Positions 27,018 through 37,600 of a stretch of 64,000 nt of DNA are shown in pieces. Origin of the DNA: Hyunsoonleella pacifica (GTDB taxonomy: Bacteria > Bacteroidota > Bacteroidia > Flavobacteriales > Flavobacteriaceae); contig NZ_SIRS01000007.1 of assembly GCF_004310335.1 (NCBI RefSeq), positions 62,001 to 126,000 of the forward strand. The letters run 5' to 3'. A model generated the notes under the pieces. The model did not search any database and was not told where the DNA came from. It was given only the letters and a program-made list of their open reading frames with translations. Every line of letters begins with the position of its first letter. The first letter of the stretch is position 1. The position numbers were made by a program, and so were the translations under genes.

Positions 27018-28316
27018 CTACTTTCCCTTTAGAGGCTGAATTTTAGGGCATAATAACCAAATAGCAAGCAATGCTATTAGCGCTAATGCAGCTCCAATTA
27101 TAAATGCTGGTGTATAGTTACCGCCAGTAGTTACGAATGTAACTAATATTGTAAGTCCTGCAGCACCAAGTTTAGCAGCCATTCCTGCAAATCCAGAAAG
27201 CGTACCTACAATTTTTCCACTAAAAAGATCACTTGGAATGGTTTGAATATTTCCGATAGCAACTTGAAATCCAAAAAGTAAAACTGCCATAATAATTACT
27301 GCATTTACAGCAGAACTAGGTGCTTTTAATAAGAAGAAACAAGGTAGCATGATTGCACAACCTAAAGTAATCGTCATCTTTCGTGTCTTGTCAATAGACC
27401 AACCTGCAGAAATTCTATTTTTTGCTAGTAAACCACCTATTATAGCTCCAACCATTGCCCCAACATAGGGCACCCAAGCAGAAAATGCTATTTCTTTAAC
27501 ATCCATTCCAAAAACTTCTGACAAATAAATAGGAATCCAAACAATAAAAAGCCACCAGATTGGATCAATTGCAGCTGAGGCTATTATCACTCCCCAACTC
27601 TCTTTGTGCCTTAATAGTTTACCTGTACTAGGAGTATACCCATCATCATAATCCCCATCCTGATCGATGTCTTGATTTTTTTGCCCAGAAAGAATATATT
27701 TTTTTTCATCATCTGTTAGCCAAGGGTGATATTTTGGTGTGCCTTTTACAATGTATAACCATGGTAGTAACCATAAAAATCCAAGTAATGCTACCACTAT
27801 GAATATAGCCTTCCAATCAAAATAGATAGACAATAAACCAATAACTGGATAGGCAACAATACCACCAATAGCTGCCCCTGAATTAAAAATGCCTTGAGCA
27901 AGTGCTCTCTCTTTAGTTGGAAACCATTCTGCATTAGCTTTAGCAGCACCTGGCCAGTTTCCTGCTTCTGCAATCCCTAATATTGATCTAAAAACTGAAA
28001 AACTTAACATTCCTTGAGCAAATGCATGTAACATGGTAGCAATTGACCATACACCAATTGAAAGTGCAAAGCCCAACCTAGTCCCTATCCAATCGAAAAT
28101 TTTACCAAAAAGCGCTTGCCCTCCGGCATATGACAATATGAAAACCGTTGAAATGGTTCCATAGATAGCTTTATGCCCATCCTTATCCATTTCAGGAAAT
28201 AATTCGTCAGCAATATCTGGCCAAAGTGCACCAAAAGCTTGCCTATCAATATAATTTATTACCGCAGCTAATGCCACTAGTCCTACTACCCACCATCTTA
28301 AACCTTTTAATTTCAT
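27018..28316 (-). CDS. MFS hexuronate-type transporter
   Basis: A 432-residue major facilitator protein with 12 predicted membrane helices. The opening INYIDRQAFGALWPDIADEL and the segment GIAEAGNWPGAAKANAEWFP (about residues 114-133) are typical of the anion:cation symporter family that includes ExuT and other hexuronate carriers. Context suggests it carries unsaturated uronate monomer or DEH from the periplasm over the inner membrane. It lies 164 nt after gntR and 49 nt before the SDR. A cytoplasmic loop rich in Asp (NQDIDQDGDYDDGYT, about residues 215-229) is unusually acidic. Confidence 0.9.
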   Translation of the reverse strand: MKLKGLRWWVVGLVALAAVINYIDRQAFGALWPDIADELFPEMDKDGHKAIYGTISTVFILSYAGGQALFGKIFDWIGTRLGFALSIGVWSIATMLHAFAQGMLSFSVFRSILGIAEAGNWPGAAKANAEWFPTKERALAQGIFNSGAAIGGIVAYPVIGLLSIYFDWKAIFIVVALLGFLWLLPWLYIVKGTPKYHPWLTDDEKKYILSGQKNQDIDQDGDYDDGYTPSTGKLLRHKESWGVIIASAAIDPIWWLFIVWIPIYLSEVFGMDVKEIAFSAWVPYVGAMVGAIIGGLLAKNRISAGWSIDKTRKMTITLGCAIMLPCFFLLKAPSSAVNAVIIMAVLLFGFQVAIGNIQTIPSDLFSGKIVGTLSGFAGMAAKLGAAGLTILVTFVTTGGNYTPAFIIGAALALIALLAIWLLCPKIQPLKGK

Positions 28317-28480
28317 AATTTTAGTTTTTACTCAGTAGTATCCTACCACAACCAAAAATGATTGCGTAAAAGAATTCTGAATGTATAATTTTTATGAAGA
28401 AATAACTTAATTGAAGAATTTCTTCCCTCCTATATTCTAAAATGAAAAATAAATACGTGAATCCTATTTTTCATTTGCTC

Positions 28481-29191
28481 TTAAGCCGATTTAATGTTGT
28501 AACAATATTGATAGAGCGCACTAAAATGCTCTTTCATTTTTTGTTTTGCTAAATCTGGATTTTGTGCTTTAATTGCCTTATAAATTTGCTTATGCTCTTC
28601 TATTCCCAAAACAGCTTGATTTTTATCACAAACATGGTACTTTTCAAAATCTATAATGATTTGCGGTGTAATGGTTAGCATAAAGGTATTCATGGTACTG
28701 TTTCCACTTGCCTTGGCAATTGCCAAATGAAATAGTAAATCTTCCTGCACGGCATCCTCACCAGACAATACTTTTTCTTCGTAGGCATCAAACGTTTCTT
28801 TTATATGCCTTAAATCCTCTTCTGATCGTCTTAAAGAAGCCAACTTTACTGTTTTCAGCTCCAATAGAATTCTAGTTTCTACCAACGATTTAAAATCAGG
28901 AGATTCCAGTCTTAAAATATCGTCAATCATTCCATTCATGGCTACTACGCCAATATTAGCAACAAAAGTACCACTCTGCGGAATAGATTTTAATAATCCA
29001 TAGAACTCCAGTTTTTGAATAGCTTCTCTAACATTCCCTCTACTTACTCCAAACTTATCAGATAGCATTCTTTCTGAAGGCAACTTATCCCCTGGCTCCA
29101 GGTTTTTATAATTTATCAACTCTTTAATCTTTCCGATTATTTCGTTCTGTACTTTTTGACTATCACTAATTACTATTGATTCTAATTTCAT
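28481..29191 (-). CDS. GntR/FadR-family repressor, AusR-like
   Basis: A 236-residue regulator with an N-terminal GntR winged helix (KLPSERMLSDKFGVSRGNVREAIQKLEFYGLL, about residues 40-71) and a C-terminal all-helical FCD ligand domain (about 90-230). Its place in the alginate locus matches that of AusR, the GntR repressor of alginate use described in Zobellia galactanivorans (recalled, not checked). FadR-type repressors of hexuronate use bind palindromes like TTGGTATACCAA; the same type of palindrome (CTGGTTAACCAA) lies at 29209-29220, 18 nt before this start, so autoregulation is likely. The ligand is probably KDG or a related intermediate. This protein is the best candidate reader of all TTGGTWWWCCAA arrays in the window. 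Confidence 0.9.
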   Translation of the reverse strand: MKLESIVISDSQKVQNEIIGKIKELINYKNLEPGDKLPSERMLSDKFGVSRGNVREAIQKLEFYGLLKSIPQSGTFVANIGVVAMNGMIDDILRLESPDFKSLVETRILLELKTVKLASLRRSEEDLRHIKETFDAYEEKVLSGEDAVQEDLLFHLAIAKASGNSTMNTFMLTITPQIIIDFEKYHVCDKNQAVLGIEEHKQIYKAIKAQNPDLAKQKMKEHFSALYQYCYNIKSA

Positions 29192-29208
29192 GTGTAAACT
29201 TCCTTAAA

Positions 29209-29220
29209 CTGGTTAACCAA
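29209..29220 (-). promoter_or_regulatory. Single GntR-type operator before gntR
   Basis: CTGGTTAACCAA, a 12-bp near-perfect palindrome of the same type as the arrays before both susC genes, here as one copy 18 nt upstream of the gntR start codon. No second copy is found 13 bp to either side. It suggests negative autoregulation. Confidence 0.72.
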
Positions 29221-29315
29221 ATTTCGTCGATAAATTTAAACAAAAACGACTAAACTTTTGTGCTTTTACGTTTATTTACAATAATAGCCGACCTTGCATC
29301 AGTTATTAATAAAAA

Positions 29316-30233
29316 TTAATGCCTTACTTCTAATTCATAAAAACGTACCTTGGAGTAAGCACCTTCATCTCTAGATTGAAAATAATTTCCAGCTTTAAAA
29401 TAATTTTCAAAAACTCCCCATTTTCGCATATATATATTTTCATATACTTTATACTCATTCCCATTAAGTACTACAACCATTTTCCCTTCAGAAACTTTTA
29501 CTTCTAAAACAAATTTTCTAAAGCCTACTTCCTGCTCAAAATTAAACCCTTCATCATCACCCCAAGCGTCTTCGCGAAGTATCTCTTCACTGGTAGCATT
29601 CAAATTTTTTAATACCTTGGTTTTAACTCTTACCTTACCATTATCCCAATATATTTTTAATATTGGTGGAGCATTATTATCATCTTCACCTATCAAGTCT
29701 CGCTGCTCATTTGTTAACCTACCGTGTATTTGCATAATAATGGTGCGGTGATACTTGCCATCTGCCCCCTTAGTCGATTCAGCCATAGATATTTTACCTT
29801 TCATGTAAGCTCCATCAGCAAAAGTCCAGTTTTTATGATTACTTCCTGGCTCCATTTGCTCTCTAAGTTCAGACCTAGTATATTTTGTATTCTTAGTTTT
29901 AGATGCTGTTGGCATCGCATGAAATACAATAGCTCCTTTAGTGGAATCTATGAACATATATGGTCTTGCAATTTCATTGTTTGCAAAATCGAAAATCTCT
30001 GGTGGCTCAATTTCGTAAGGTTTGCCTTTTTCATTCGTAACTGGTAAAGTTACTTTCCAATGACTTAAATCTATATCAGGTAGCCTTGCTTTCTTTTTTT
30101 TCTTCTTTTTTTTCTTTTTTTCAACTTTAGTTTTGGAATCTGTAGTGCTAGTCTCCTTTTTTTGAGAGATTACATTACCAGACACAAAGACTAAAAGAAC
30201 AACTATTAATATTTCTTTTCGGATGTATTTCAT
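29316..30233 (-). CDS. PL7 alginate lyase
   Basis: A 305-residue secreted jelly-roll lyase with signal peptide (about residues 1-24). All three PL7 motifs are present: YTRSELREQ (about 115-123), QIH (about 165-167) and YFKAGNYFQS (about 277-286). The family cleaves alginate by beta-elimination with His and Tyr as the catalytic pair. The QIH form has been linked to polyG or mixed preference rather than strict polyM. Between signal and catalytic domain is a run of ten consecutive lysines, which is unusual. The gene starts 31 nt after the PKD protein and ends the susC-led alginate operon. A free secreted or periplasmic form is likely, since there is no lipobox. Confidence 0.95.
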   Translation of the reverse strand: MKYIRKEILIVVLLVFVSGNVISQKKETSTTDSKTKVEKKKKKKKKKKARLPDIDLSHWKVTLPVTNEKGKPYEIEPPEIFDFANNEIARPYMFIDSTKGAIVFHAMPTASKTKNTKYTRSELREQMEPGSNHKNWTFADGAYMKGKISMAESTKGADGKYHRTIIMQIHGRLTNEQRDLIGEDDNNAPPILKIYWDNGKVRVKTKVLKNLNATSEEILREDAWGDDEGFNFEQEVGFRKFVLEVKVSEGKMVVVLNGNEYKVYENIYMRKWGVFENYFKAGNYFQSRDEGAYSKVRFYELEVRH

Positions 30234-30264
30234 TTTTAATTTAATTTATTGCTCTTGGATAATT

Positions 30265-31764
30265 TTAATCAAATCCAGGAGTAATAATATCTATATTATC
30301 AATAAACACCTCATTACTGCTATCTATTGCATTTAATGCTCTAACATAAATTACTGCAATGTTAGCCGAAGCTTCAAACGTAAGTGTTGTAGTTGTAAAT
30401 GTATCATTAGTACTAGACGATTTACTGCTGTTAAAATCATTATCAATCAAAGCATAACCGTCAGTATTAATTGCAAGTGCTGCTGGTGTATTTATAGCTT
30501 CTTCCGTGGTAATTTCATTATTCAAAATAAATACTTCAGTATTAATTCCTGCTGCTTCAGAACGTGTATCGATAGTAAACGTATATTCTACACCTGGTTC
30601 AACTGCTACTAATTGATACAATCTACGGCAATTGTTACTTAGCTTTACACCTCTTCCTCCTCCAGCATCAGGTCCAAATTTATTACCATCACTTGTAGAT
30701 CCTGGCTGTTCATTAGTACAGAATGTAGCATCTATATAAGCATTCAATTCATCATTACGCCATAGAGCTCTGTATGGACTATCTATTGTTCCTAAGTTAT
30801 CATCAACTACAGTACTATTTGGTGTCATATCCCATGCATCTGCATTATCACCAGTATTAGATGTATGAACATTACAATCGGAATTTTGTACTATGACCTT
30901 AAAAGTTGGTTCTATTCCTCCTACTGGAACTGGCTTTGTGATACTTCTAGAAACACCTGCTGCATTGGTAGTAGTTAAAGTAACATCATATGTGCCAGCA
31001 GTAGCATAAGTATGTAATGGGCTTGCATCAGTTGATGTATTACCATCACCAAAATCCCAGCTATGTGAGACTGCTAAAATTGATGTATCCGTAAATTGTA
31101 CTTCTAATGAAGATACATCAAATGTAAAATCTGGAACGGTAGACAATACTAAACCTTCAATATTTTTAGTTATTGAAACTTGAACTCCTAAATAGTTTGT
31201 TGCAGTTAGGGTTGCTTGAAAAGTTTCGGCTGTTTTGTATGAATACACTGGACTAAAATCAGGATCCGCTTCACTATCTTCAATACTCCATTCAACACTT
31301 TCACCATCTCCAAAATCCCAAACTAAACTTTCTGCTCCTGTAGTTAGATTTTCAAAAGTTACTTCAGAATCTATAGCACTAAAATTAAAATCTACAAAAA
31401 TAGGAGATACATTGGCTGAAGCATTAGCTTCTAAACCATCAGAACTTACTGTATTTAATGTTACAGCATATAAACCGCCCGTAGCATAGGTATAATTTGG
31501 ATTTGCCTCAGTTGATGTATTTCCATCACCAAAGTCCCATAAATATGAAACAGCATCCGTGGAATAACTTCTAAATACAATTCGCAAATTATCATCAGCA
31601 CTTGTAGTAGTGGTAAAAAGGGTATTAGGCTGTATATTATTAACATTTCCAGTTGGTGGAACAAACTCTTCATAACCAGTATCGTAACATGATATTAGGG
31701 CTAGAAACATAGATAGTAACAAGATAACACCTATGTTGTATTTTTTAATTATTTTAAAAATCAT
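30265..31764 (-). CDS. PKD-domain surface lipoprotein, alginate-binding candidate
   Basis: A 499-residue lipoprotein (lipobox FLALISC, Cys near 26). Three PKD-like domains are marked by WDFGDG at about residues 76, 149 and 236, each followed by an HTYATAGTYDVTLT-like strand. The C-terminal ~200 residues form a separate beta domain with a pattern like carbohydrate-binding modules (VEPGVEYTFTIDTRS, EVFIDNIDI), which also occurs at the end of the SusE-like protein just upstream. Proteins of this kind serve as surface glycan-binding proteins beside SusD in alginate loci. It lies 23 nt after the SusE-like gene and 31 nt before PL7. Binding to alginate is inferred from context. Confidence 0.85.
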   Translation of the reverse strand: MIFKIIKKYNIGVILLLSMFLALISCYDTGYEEFVPPTGNVNNIQPNTLFTTTTSADDNLRIVFRSYSTDAVSYLWDFGDGNTSTEANPNYTYATGGLYAVTLNTVSSDGLEANASANVSPIFVDFNFSAIDSEVTFENLTTGAESLVWDFGDGESVEWSIEDSEADPDFSPVYSYKTAETFQATLTATNYLGVQVSITKNIEGLVLSTVPDFTFDVSSLEVQFTDTSILAVSHSWDFGDGNTSTDASPLHTYATAGTYDVTLTTTNAAGVSRSITKPVPVGGIEPTFKVIVQNSDCNVHTSNTGDNADAWDMTPNSTVVDDNLGTIDSPYRALWRNDELNAYIDATFCTNEQPGSTSDGNKFGPDAGGGRGVKLSNNCRRLYQLVAVEPGVEYTFTIDTRSEAAGINTEVFILNNEITTEEAINTPAALAINTDGYALIDNDFNSSKSSSTNDTFTTTTLTFEASANIAVIYVRALNAIDSSNEVFIDNIDIITPGFD

Positions 31765-31787
31765 GATATTGTGTTTTAAAATCTTAT

Positions 31788-33026
31788 TTATTGTTTAACT
31801 AAAATCTCAAAGAAATCCAATCTACTTTCATCTCCTGAATTAGTAACATAAATGATTACAGACTCGTTCTCACCGGCTTCAAAAGTAAGCGCGTGTTGTC
31901 TCCATATATTATCTACCCTATCTATGTTATTATCCGTTCTAGAGGCGATGATGTTATCTTCTAATAAAGACTCGGTATAGCTAGATGTTGATGGCTTCAA
32001 AATTGAAACTTTAAGCTCCGCAAATTGGGTAACTTCAAAAGCTGAATGGTAGGTTAAAACATATTCTGCTCCAGGTGTCACTTCAATTTCTTGGTAAGCT
32101 ACTCTAGCTCCACCCGCAGGGAACTTAGCTGCTTGTCTTCCATCTGGTAAATTAGGTGGATCTACAGGATTAGTATCTGTGTTAATTTGTATTACGGTAG
32201 TACCACCTCCTAATGGACTCCATGCAGAATTACTTGGTACTCTCCAAGAATCTCTTCCATCTCCAGTTCCATCGGGTAAACTATTATCCTCAAAACTTGG
32301 TTCTGCAATTTCAGGAACTGGAATAGTTGGCACCGCTTCAACTATTGTTAAATTATCATCTATATCATTGCTCCAACCATTATTATCAGTTACGGTTAAT
32401 GCAATTTTATATGTACCTGGGCCGGGGAAAGCAGCTATTACATTTTGGTCGTTAATGGTACCTGCGGGTAAATTAGAAATTTGATTTTCTAAATCTGCTA
32501 TACTTTCCAGAGTATCACCTGTTAAAGCATCTTTTGCAGCTAGTAAAGCAACTTCTAAAGCACTAATTTCGGCTAAAATTGCATCTCTTTTTACTTGATC
32601 TGTTTCACATGGCAACTTTAATTCAAGCTCTTCGATATCCTCCTCTATAGCGATAACATCGGCATTTAAAGCTTCTAAAGACGCCATCAGTCGCGTTCTT
32701 TGGCTATTGATATAATCTACTGTAACCGGTACTTCTTCTTCTTGTACGGTATTTGGATTAATCACTTCTGTAATTACCCATTCGTATTGCGTTCCGTTTA
32801 CAGATAAGTTCGAACCTGCTTCTAAGTAAATTTCATAGTTAGCAAATATTAAAACTTCATCACAAGTAAACTGCGAGGTAGTGATTTCATTAAAATTAAA
32901 TGATGGAGTAGGACCTGTAAGATCAACCAAGTCTCCTACATCTGGCAAATCATCATTTAAACATGAACTTAAGAGCACAAGCGTGCTTAAGAACATAGCT
33001 TTAAAATTAAACAAATATCTTTTCAT
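31788..33026 (-). CDS. SusE-position lipoprotein with coiled coil and C-terminal binding domain
   Basis: A 412-residue lipoprotein (lipobox LVLLSSC). An N-terminal Ig/PKD-like domain starts at about residue 40 (PSFNFNEITTSQFTCDEVLIF) and appears interrupted by a strongly helical, charged region of about 80 residues (about 107-195, rich in Glu, Leu and Ala heptads, with CETDQ in the middle) before the domain closes with FPGPGTYKIALTVTDNNG. A C-terminal beta domain (about 245-412) resembles that of the following PKD protein. It holds the SusE position, 19 nt after SusD, so it is probably a surface glycan-binding partner. The inserted coiled coil is unusual for this class. Confidence 0.8.
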   Translation of the reverse strand: MKRYLFNFKAMFLSTLVLLSSCLNDDLPDVGDLVDLTGPTPSFNFNEITTSQFTCDEVLIFANYEIYLEAGSNLSVNGTQYEWVITEVINPNTVQEEEVPVTVDYINSQRTRLMASLEALNADVIAIEEDIEELELKLPCETDQVKRDAILAEISALEVALLAAKDALTGDTLESIADLENQISNLPAGTINDQNVIAAFPGPGTYKIALTVTDNNGWSNDIDDNLTIVEAVPTIPVPEIAEPSFEDNSLPDGTGDGRDSWRVPSNSAWSPLGGGTTVIQINTDTNPVDPPNLPDGRQAAKFPAGGARVAYQEIEVTPGAEYVLTYHSAFEVTQFAELKVSILKPSTSSYTESLLEDNIIASRTDNNIDRVDNIWRQHALTFEAGENESVIIYVTNSGDESRLDFFEILVKQ

Positions 33027-33044
33027 TAGTATACAATTTTTAAT

Positions 33045-34646
33045 TTAGTATCCGTTATTCTGGCTATAAACACCAGGTAAATTATCTAGTTCTCTTTGTG
33101 GAATAGGGAGATAAATTTTATCACTTGTGTATAAAAACCCATTTCTATTTGAGTGCGTTCCCAACACATTATCTGCCTCATTAAATCTTATCAAATCATA
33201 CAAGCGTTGATTTTCAAATACAAACTCCACTCTGCGTTCCTCCAATAATTGTTGTTTTGTTAAGTTAACAACTTCTTCTAAACCAGCTCTTAATCTTACT
33301 TGGTTAAATGCTTCAATTGCTCTAATATCGGTAGTAGAATCCCCACCAGCCAAAATAGCTTCAGCATATAATAATAGTACATCTGCATATCTTAATATAA
33401 TCCAATCATTTCCATTCGCTTCTCCAGAAGATGGGTACTTAGAGTTAAACGTATCATTTAAAAGATCATCTGCAATAACCGTAATACTTCTAAAGGTACC
33501 ATCAAATCTAACGGGTTGTAATTCTGGCGTCATAACCGAAAGTAAATCTAGTGTAGCTACATTTACACCATTTGATGGTCCGCTTGCTGTCATAGCATTA
33601 CTAAACCCTTCTGCGTCAGTTTCAACTTGATCGTCTAAACCACTCTGACTACTCACTACGTTATCCGTATTAATGGCTTCATATGAAATAGAAAAAATAA
33701 TCTCTTCATGAAGCTCCAACCCTTCATTGTTTGTAAAAGATCCATCTAATCGTAAATTATCAGATGAAAACTCTCCAACAAACTCATTACCAAAAACCTT
33801 TGCAAAGTTAATAGCTTGGTTTGCCTGATATTCTTGGGTAGTTAAAATATTTACTGTAGGATCATTGGGATCGGCATCAAATAAGAAATTTTCTGACTCA
33901 TCTCTATCTATCGTCAATAAATTATATCCAAATGACGTGTTGTTTTCTATTATAGAAGCTAATAATAACTCAGCCTCAGCATAATTAGGATTGGGCTGAC
34001 TTAAAAACGTTTTAGCTAGTAAACAAATAGCTGCACCTTCAGAAGGTCGATATCTATTTTGAGGAGCTCCGTTTAAAAAAGCGATTGAGGTTCTAAAATC
34101 TTCAACTATTTTCGCATAAACCTCTGATGGCGGTAATTGTGGGTAGTTTTCAGCTTCATCTGAATTAATATCTAACACTTTATCCAAATATGGTACATTC
34201 TGATAAGCTCTTACCAAATTAAAGTGACACAAAGCTCTAAAGAAATATGCTTCTCCAATGGTATATTGAAATTCTTCTGGCGCTAAAAACTTATTTTCTA
34301 TAATTGTATTTGCTCTAAAAATGGTAGCATAATTATTAGACCAATAGGTAGCTGCGTCACCATTGTTGGCATCCATATTATAAGAATCAATATCTGGATA
34401 CACACCGTTTTGCGCATTGGCCCTACTGTTATCTGATCTTAGTTCAATCAATAAAAATTCATTTGCCGGTATTTTTTGATAACTGTCTATAACTCCAACA
34501 GCCAGTAGCTCAAAACCATCAGCGGTTTGCAATAATTCTTCTAGAGAAAACGCATTTGGATTATTCAAATCCAACTCTTCTTGACAGCTAGAAAGAAAAG
34601 CTATCATAACGAGGCATACTTTTATATATTTAAATGTCTTTTTCAT
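33045..34646 (-). CDS. SusD-like glycan-binding lipoprotein (alginate PUL)
   Basis: A 533-residue SusD family lipoprotein (lipobox AFLSSC, Cys about residue 21). The helix AYFFRALCHFNLVRAYQNVPYLD (about 133-155), RYADVLLLYAEAIL and RRVEFVFENQRLYDLIRF are standard SusD landmarks, and it ends QNNGY. It forms the lid of the SusC encoded 5 nt upstream. With PL7, a PKD protein and the DEH pathway in the same locus, its ligand is most likely an alginate oligosaccharide. Confidence 0.96.
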   Translation of the reverse strand: MKKTFKYIKVCLVMIAFLSSCQEELDLNNPNAFSLEELLQTADGFELLAVGVIDSYQKIPANEFLLIELRSDNSRANAQNGVYPDIDSYNMDANNGDAATYWSNNYATIFRANTIIENKFLAPEEFQYTIGEAYFFRALCHFNLVRAYQNVPYLDKVLDINSDEAENYPQLPPSEVYAKIVEDFRTSIAFLNGAPQNRYRPSEGAAICLLAKTFLSQPNPNYAEAELLLASIIENNTSFGYNLLTIDRDESENFLFDADPNDPTVNILTTQEYQANQAINFAKVFGNEFVGEFSSDNLRLDGSFTNNEGLELHEEIIFSISYEAINTDNVVSSQSGLDDQVETDAEGFSNAMTASGPSNGVNVATLDLLSVMTPELQPVRFDGTFRSITVIADDLLNDTFNSKYPSSGEANGNDWIILRYADVLLLYAEAILAGGDSTTDIRAIEAFNQVRLRAGLEEVVNLTKQQLLEERRVEFVFENQRLYDLIRFNEADNVLGTHSNRNGFLYTSDKIYLPIPQRELDNLPGVYSQNNGY

Positions 34647-34651
34647 AATTA

Positions 34652-37600
34652 TTAAAATTGAAAGTTAATACCAGCTGATATAGTTCTCACCACAGGTCCG
34701 TCACCTCTTTGATAACCTGCCGTTAAAGGTGTATTTGCATTACTTGATGTTTGTCCTGCAGCTTCTGGATTAAACCCTTGATATTCTTGTGCTGTCCAAT
34801 ACAGCAAATTATTTCCTGTGACATATAGTCGTAATCTATCAAAATTTAGTTTGTTAGATAAGTATTCTGGCAATGTGTACCCTATTGTAATATTTCTTAA
34901 AGTCACAAAAGAAGCATCTTGTATATGCGCACTGGTAAATCTTCGTGGTATAACTTTATCGCGTTCTACTTCTGGTAATGCTGTAGCTTGAACAGCTCCT
35001 TCACTTGCAAAAAGTAGCTGATCTAAATCTGCCACTCTTACCTCTCCTCCATGTGATCCTTGAAACTGAAAAGTAAAATCTAAGTTTTTATAGGAGATAT
35101 CTGAATTGAAGCCCCATGTAAAATCTGGATAAGGACTCCCAATTTCAGTTCTATCATCTGCATCAATAATCCCATCTCCATTTAAATCTTTCACATACAC
35201 CTCTGCAAAATCATTATTAAATCTATTGAATGGGTTTTCAATGAAATCTATATCAATTTCTCTATCGAATACATAACCGTAGAAAGAGGTAATAGGAAGT
35301 CCAATTCTAGCAATAAATTCTGTTGGCCTACTTTCTTGATCTATTCTAGATATTATCTGTTCATTTCCACCTAAATCTAACACTTCGTTTCTATTTAGAC
35401 CAAATTGACCAGAAAGTCTCCAACTAAAATTCTCATTAGTCCAAATCCTAGAATTTATAGCAAGTTCAACACCTTGATTTCTAACTTTTCCTATATTCTG
35501 TAAGAAGGTATCAACACCATAAGCCGCAGATACTGGAGCAGAAAGTATTAAGTCCTCACTTGTTCTTGTATAATAATCTGCTGTTAAACTAAATAGATTT
35601 CTTCCGAAAGTGATATCTAATCCAGGATTAAACTCTACTAGCTTTTCCCAACCTAAATCTGCATTTGCTAAAGCAGTATTTTTAACCCCTGATTCTCCAT
35701 TAGCACTAACAATAGCGAATGTTTCTTCAAACCTATATAAAGAGTCATATATATTATTTGAAATTTGATTAGAGCCTGAAATACCGTAACTAGCTCTTAG
35801 TTTTAAAAAAGTAATGACGTCACTATTGGAAAGGAAATCTTCACTCGACACATTCCAACCAACAGATGCAGCAGGGAAAAACCCGTATCTGGTATTTGAG
35901 CCAAATCTCGTACTTCCATCAGTACGTGCAGAAATTTGCACCAAATACTTTTCATCATAGTTGTAATCTAGCCTTCCAAAATATGATACTAATTTATCTG
36001 ATCCATTTTGAGTAAAAGTTGTACCACCATCTGCTAATGCAATATTTTCATTAAAATCATTAGAATATACACCAAAAGCTTCAGAATCTTGACTTGAGAA
36101 ATCTCTATTAGTGAATTCAAAACCTAGAATAGTATTAAAGTTGTGTTTTCCAAAGCCTCTCTTGTATCTTAAAACAGATTCTATGACATATTGATTAACC
36201 TCATCCCTACTCTCAAAACGAAACCCTTCGTCCCCGAAGTTTACGATATTTTCATTTCCAGCAACAAAATCTGTATTATTATTTTTAGTGTGTCTGAAAA
36301 TACCCGAAATAGTTTGCTTAAAATTAAGACCCTTAGCTAATTTAAAATCTACATAAGCTGCGGCATTTAAACTAAATCTTCTTTTTATCCTAGATCTTTC
36401 AAGGTAAGGTACTAATGGATGAACATTTCTGGTTAAACCCAATGTTAGCTGCCCTGGTAAGCCTTGTTGCGTGTTAATAACTGGCAGCCCTGTATTAGGA
36501 TCTCTTAAAATAGTTCTTGGATTATTTTGATCCTGAAAAAAGACTCTATCAAAAAGTCTAGAAAAACCATAACTACCAACACCTAAGTTTTCATACTGGG
36601 TACCTGCAGTACTCAGCGATCCACCAGCATCCCTATACGCGTTAAAAATATCTAAATGATCTTGATTTAGATATAATGGTATAGCTCCGTATTGTCTTAG
36701 CGCATCAGTAAATCTGGCAGGCAATCTATCTTGATCGTTGTAACTCGCACGAAGATTAACTCCCGCTTTTATCTTTTCGTTTTGAGACTTGGTATCAATC
36801 TTTAAATTTGCATTGTATTTTTTAAAATTATCCGCTAAAGCAATACCTTCATCTTCAAGATAAGCTACGGATGCAGAATATTTGGTAAGCTTAGAACCAC
36901 CTCTGGCACCAAATGAATGGCTCGTTATAGTACCTCCAGGCAAAATCTCCTTCTGTAAATCTAATTCACCTCCACTCAATTCTGACAAATAATCCCATGC
37001 TGCTAGTTCTGCATACGCTTGGTTGTACCTAAGGTTAACTCTAGCAAAATTCACAGGATCTGCTATCTCATCAACAGCACTCTGTAACCCATCTAAACGA
37101 GTGCGCTCTTCAGCTACTGAAAATGTAAAATTCTCATTATCGGTAGCATATTTATAACCTGTAAACGAGTTAAATGTAAACCTTGTTTTACCTTCAATAC
37201 CTTGTTTTAGCGTTACCAAAATTACACCATTTGCTCCTCGAGAACCATATATTGCAACCGAAGAAGCGTCCTTTAGCACACTTATAGATTCAATGTTATT
37301 ATTATCAATAGATGATAGTATATCTGCATCTGTCCCCAATACAACTCCGTCAACAACAATGAGTGGCGAAGAAGAGCCTGTAATTGAACCAGGACCTCTA
37401 AGTGTTATTTTTGGGTCACCCCCAGCTTCTGATGCTACGGTTTGTATTCTTAAACCTGCAACTCTACCTTGAAGGGCGTCTTCCACACGTGCCACGGCAA
37501 TATCTTGAATTTCTTTAGAATCTATTTTTGTTAAAGCACTAGTTACATTCTTTTGTTTTTGCTCACCATAGGCCACTACGACCACTTCATCTAATTTACT

